Source of the DNA: Myxococcota bacterium
GTDB taxonomy: Bacteria > Myxococcota_A > UBA796 > JAFGLY01
Assembly (NCBI GenBank): GCA_024276675.1
Contig: JAJRWT010000022.1
Location: 1-45,067, forward strand
Length of the DNA: 45,067 nucleotides
Reading direction: 5' to 3'
The translations under genes were made by a program, and so were the position numbers. The notes beneath the pieces were generated by a model. It saw only the letters and a list, made by a program, of their open reading frames with translations. It was not told the DNA's origin and did no database searches. Shown here in pieces: positions 44,021 to 45,067 of this stretch; position 1 is the first letter of the stretch, and every line of letters starts with the position of its first letter.

Positions 44021-44036
44021 CCCGCTCCATAGCGGG
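44021..44036. terminator. Shared hairpin between convergent lipoprotein genes
   Basis: CCCGCT-CCAT-AGCGGG, a 6-base-pair stem in the 32-base gap between two convergent stops. No T-run, so weak evidence. Confidence 0.35.
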
Positions 44037-44044
44037 GTCGTCTG

Positions 44045-44713
<669 letters not shown>

Positions 44714-44723
44714 CTCTCCTCCA

Positions 44724-44746
44724 TATGGTAACATGGACATACCATA
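44724..44746. promoter_or_regulatory. Operator-like palindrome
   Basis: TATGGTA (44724-44730) and TACCATA (44740-44746) are perfect inverted arms around a 9-base centre. The right arm overlaps the -10 hexamer of the lipoprotein promoter, the position expected for a repressor site. No regulator gene is nearby. Confidence 0.45.
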
Positions 44747-44769
44747 GCAGCGGATAGAACGGCTGTCGA
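44741..44769 (-). promoter_or_regulatory. Promoter of the lipoprotein gene at 44045-44713
   Basis: On the minus strand TCGACA (44764-44769; five of six matches to TTGACA) is followed after 17 bases by TATGGT (44741-44746), 28 bases before the ATG at 44713. Confidence 0.45.
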
Positions 44770-44865
44770 TGGCAACATGCCGCTTTCGGGCTGTTGCTGC
44801 TGCGGGAACACCCATGAGCCGGGAAAAAGAATGAATGAGATGAAGCACTTCACCTGGGAGCGAAG

Positions 44866-44955
44866 GGCTCCCCCGCACACGCGGGGATGGACCCCGGTGG
44901 GCGGTCTTCTGGATCCCAGCCGTCGAGGCTCCCCCGCACACGCGGGGATGGTGCC
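44866..44955 (+). CRISPR. Minimal type I-E-like CRISPR remnant: two repeats, one spacer
   Basis: Two 29-base repeats (44866-44894 and 44927-44955) share their first 25 bases (GGCTCCCC...GGGGATGG) with the CCCCGC-ACAC-GCGGGG hairpin typical of type I-E arrays, spaced 61 bases apart, the I-E period. The second repeat diverges in its last four bases. The single spacer is 44895-44926 (32 bases). The sequence upstream (about 44823-44865), moderately A-rich, is on the side where a leader would lie. No cas genes are in the window. Confidence 0.7.
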
Positions 44956-45062
44956 AGTTTTGCGCTGAAGCTGGAGGTATGGTGCCAGTTTTGCGCTGAA
45001 GCTGGAGGTATGGTGCCAGTTTTGCGCTGAAGCTGGAGGTATGGTGCCAGTTTTGCGCTGAA
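44948..45062. repeat. 31-bp direct tandem repeats at the end of the window
   Basis: Three full 31-base copies (44948-44978, 44979-45009, 45010-45040) and a 22-base partial copy (45041-45062) of a unit starting ATGGTGCC and containing AGTTTTGCGCTGAAGCTGG. The first copy begins inside the CRISPR repeat, sharing its ATGG. Copies are identical. Confidence 0.75.
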
Positions 45063-45067
45063 CTCTC

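Noticed and set aside
44948..45062. Second CRISPR array with 31-bp repeats
   Set aside because: The units are directly adjacent without spacers, so they are tandem repeats, not an array.

Overview
The window is 45,067 bases of GC-rich DNA with strongly GC-ending codons. It looks like an uncultured deltaproteobacterium in the wider sense, most likely Myxococcota or a close relative. This rests on the high density of predicted lipoproteins (about eleven), Asp-Thr-Asp-Ala linkers just after the lipid-modified Cys, a MopE-like acidic metal-binding motif, LRR/L-domain and pentapeptide-repeat surface proteins, and a large DUF4157 effector-like protein. This is inference; there is no rRNA or other marker in the window. 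I found no tRNA, rRNA, transposase or prophage genes.

Layout. 1-160: a structured dispersed repeat in front of a diadenosine tetraphosphate phosphorylase gene (176-1132). 1476-7247: a GH39-like lipoprotein, then a translationally coupled pair, a membrane spermidine-synthase-like protein and an alkaline-phosphatase-superfamily 'sulfatase' that starts at a TTG. 7284-8438 (minus): a zinc alcohol dehydrogenase of scyllo-inosose-dehydrogenase type with a clear sigma-70 promoter. 8692-10329: an LRR/L-domain secreted protein. 10395-17312 (minus): a tamA-tamB pair for outer-membrane protein assembly; tamA carries an apparent 1-base frameshift and tamB an in-frame TAA. 17794-20817: a one-span TPR protein. 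21020-23477: three small lipoproteins separated by hairpin-rich spacers. 23540-24733 (minus): a pentapeptide-repeat/pseudopilin-like membrane protein. 24871-26466: an orphan adenine DNA methyltransferase. 26557-28337 (minus): an M64 metallopeptidase lipoprotein, probably coupled to a 53-residue small gene. 28620-30092: pyruvate kinase. 30180-33349 (minus): two arylsulfotransferase-like lipoproteins, the second lacking key His residues.

33468-41122 (minus) is the most interesting block: SRPBCC protein, ADP-ribosylglycohydrolase, a 1,474-residue protein (DUF4157, annexin-like repeats, hydrophobic middle, C-terminal fold with H-Y-E ADP-ribosyltransferase features), a HEAT-like protein and a small protein coupled by an ATGA overlap. 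I read this as a candidate ADP-ribosylating effector cassette in which the neighbouring ADP-ribosylhydrolase could give immunity. This is inferred from family features and gene order.

41265-45067: cysteine desulfurase, a MopE-motif lipoprotein, a lipoprotein with a hexanucleotide-encoded Asp-rich linker under a promoter with an operator-like palindrome, then a minimal type I-E-like CRISPR remnant (two repeats, one spacer) running directly into 31-bp tandem repeats at the end of the window. No cas gene is present.
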